Made by a program: the position numbers and the translations under genes | Assembly (NCBI GenBank): GCA_964489955.1 | Contig: CAZBAV010000017.1 | Location: forward strand, 1-64,000 | Direction of reading: 5' to 3' | DNA from: Leadbetterella sp964489955 | GTDB lineage: Bacteria; Bacteroidota; Bacteroidia; Cytophagales; Spirosomataceae | DNA length: 64,000 nucleotides | The notes under the pieces: generated by a model | Databases searched by the model: none | What the model saw: only the letters and a program-made list of their open reading frames with translations | What the model was told of the DNA's origin: nothing | Shown here: one piece after another, positions 62,962-64,000 of the stretch | How the letters are laid out: every line of letters starts with the position of its first letter | How positions within the stretch are numbered: position 1 is the first letter of the stretch

Positions 62962-63717
62962 TTAATCAAAAACAAAGGAAATTTCTTTAATACCAAAGAC
63001 CTTTTTTGGGTGGTTTGATTCTAGGAGAAGTTGCCCTTGGCTGTTAATTCCTTGTATGTTACCAATCACCAATTGGCCGTCAATAGTAAAAAGTTGTTCT
63101 TTCTTTAGACCTAAAAAATTGTCTAAGTATTTCTTTTCTAAAGATATCCCGTTCTGTAAGTTTAATAAATTTATTTCAAACTCTTCGCAAATCGCCTCAG
63201 CCAGAAGGTTTCGGTTGATAAGGCTGTAACCCTCCTTATGTAGGGAAGTAGCTTGGGGATTGGCAAATTCCATTTGTGAAATATTTATCCCAATCCCTAA
63301 CACAGAAAAGTGAAGTCTGTTTCCTTTTATGGAGTTTTCCACTAATATCCCGGCAATTTTCTTAGTACCTAAAAGTATGTCATTTGGCCATTTTATAATG
63401 GTATCTTTTACCCCCAAACGTTTAAGTGCATCTATGGCAGATATTGCCATACAAATGCCCAAGTCAAATTGTCTCGCCACTTCTAAAAAACTAGAATCCA
63501 CTAATAAGCTCATCATAAGATTTTTACCAGTATCCCCTTGCCATACAGTGCCACGCTGCCCACGGCCTGCTGTCTGGAAGTCTGTAAAGACAATTGTGCC
63601 GTTTTCAAATCCCCCTTTATGTCCTATTTCAGAAGCTATGTCATTAGTAGAGTGACAATATGGCAGATACATTTGTTTTTTTCCTACAAATGAAGTTTTG
63701 GGATGAAGTTTGACCAA
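62962..63717 (-). CDS. birA: Biotin-[acetyl-CoA-carboxylase] ligase
   Basis: 251 residues without the N-terminal DNA-binding domain, so a monofunctional ligase. TDFQTAGRGQRGTVWQGDTGKNLMMSLLVD carries the adenylate-forming GRGQRGT motif (shown split: TAGRGQRGTVW), with IKWPNDILLGTKKIAGILVEN and LGIGINISQMEF. It attaches biotin to carboxylases. Divergent from the rsfS-type gene with 79 bases between starts, an arrangement that is common in Bacteroidota. Confidence 0.94.
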   Translation of the reverse strand: MVKLHPKTSFVGKKQMYLPYCHSTNDIASEIGHKGGFENGTIVFTDFQTAGRGQRGTVWQGDTGKNLMMSLLVDSSFLEVARQFDLGICMAISAIDALKRLGVKDTIIKWPNDILLGTKKIAGILVENSIKGNRLHFSVLGIGINISQMEFANPQATSLHKEGYSLINRNLLAEAICEEFEINLLNLQNGISLEKKYLDNFLGLKKEQLFTIDGQLVIGNIQGINSQGQLLLESNHPKKVFGIKEISFVFD

Positions 63718-63796
63718 AATAAATTAATTTAGCGTTTTAAGAATAAATGCCATGGCCTAAATATGGCCTACAAAAATAACAACAGAAGATTTTTTA

Positions 63797-64000
63797 ATGA
63801 AGAAAAAAGTTGCGGACTTACAATTATTACAATTAACTGACTCGATAATAACCGGAATCCAGGAAAAGAAAGGATTTGATATTGTAAAACTAGATCTCAG
63901 GAAAATCCCTGGGGCCATCACAGATTATTTTATTATTTGTTCAGGAGGTTCGGATACGCAGATTGGTGCCATTGCAGAATCTATTGATGAACAGGTTTTT
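63797..64000 (+). CDS. rsfS: Ribosomal silencing factor, N-terminal part
   Basis: 68 codons from ATG 63797 run off the right edge. KGFDIVKLDLRKIPGAITDYFIICSGGSD and TQIGAIAESIDEQVF (in pieces) match the RsfS/YbeB family, which blocks the joining of ribosomal subunits by binding uL14. The gene ftsH often follows in this phylum; it is outside the window. Confidence 0.92.
   Translation, partial: MKKKVADLQLLQLTDSIITGIQEKKGFDIVKLDLRKIPGAITDYFIICSGGSDTQIGAIAESIDEQVF

Noticed and set aside
1..64000. tRNA, rRNA, insertion sequences or integrated phage
   Set aside because: No cloverleaf-type sequences, transposase or integrase reading frames, or target-site repeats were seen by eye; a computed search (tRNAscan, Rfam) would be decisive.

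Overview
The window is a stretch of ordinary chromosome from a member of the Bacteroidota, most likely a Cytophagales-type environmental bacterium. The phylum call rests on several things seen together: two TonB-dependent receptors with carboxypeptidase-D-like N-terminal domains, a DUF4494 protein, a secreted M43 protease with a GEVED domain, many short lipoprotein signals, and at least a dozen promoters of the Bacteroidota type (TTG ... TAnnTTTG). The order-level call is inference. I see no rRNA, tRNA, CRISPR array, insertion sequence or prophage. Ten N bases at 18349-18358 mark an assembly gap inside a gene.

Layout. 1-6406: the start of a secreted protein running off the left edge (minus), then a likely operon of a propeller-type sensor kinase, its NarL-type regulator and penicillin-binding protein 1C. 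6432-7945: a small lipoprotein, an N-carbamoylputrescine amidase-like hydrolase and a small membrane protein. 8264-14481: glutamate synthase gltB and gltD, preceded by a striking dyad. 15004-18975: a TonB-dependent receptor and an FMN-binding glutamate-synthase-like protein cut by the gap. 19410-22745: an alpha/beta hydrolase, ECF sigma factor and coupled membrane protein operon, divergent from a secreted M1-type peptidase. 22955-28225: a GMC oxidoreductase with its small subunit, a DUF4494 protein, a ROK sugar kinase and a glycerate kinase, with a heptamer repeat tract in the middle. 28282-34937: an alpha/beta hydrolase, an EamA transporter, pyrH-frr, an M43 protease and a GH88 hydrolase. 35014-43075: a TraB-like protein, a gamma-glutamyltransferase plus two PH-domain membrane proteins, an ABC permease and a YgiQ radical SAM protein. 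43207-48224: an Oar-like TonB receptor, two tandem paralogous small proteins and a DUF2059 protein. 48288-58634: a heavy-metal RND efflux system (pump, fusion protein, outer-membrane channel) behind its own OmpR-type two-component system, then a second, NarL-type two-component system. 58799-64000: two small secreted proteins, a large GH63-like glucosidase, birA, and the start of rsfS running off the right edge.

How the genes work together. The clearest units are nitrogen assimilation (gltBD), cell-envelope sensing and peptidoglycan synthesis (kinase-regulator-PBP1C), metal efflux (regulator-sensor-channel-adaptor-pump), sugar oxidation and phosphorylation (GMC pair, ROK kinase, glycerate kinase), and housekeeping translation genes (pyrH-frr, birA/rsfS). 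I found no convincing wholly new system. The most unexplained signals are regulatory: the dyads before the sensor kinase and gltB, the heptamer tract at 26090-26215, phased repeats before the efflux genes, and several start codons that the promoter positions force downstream.
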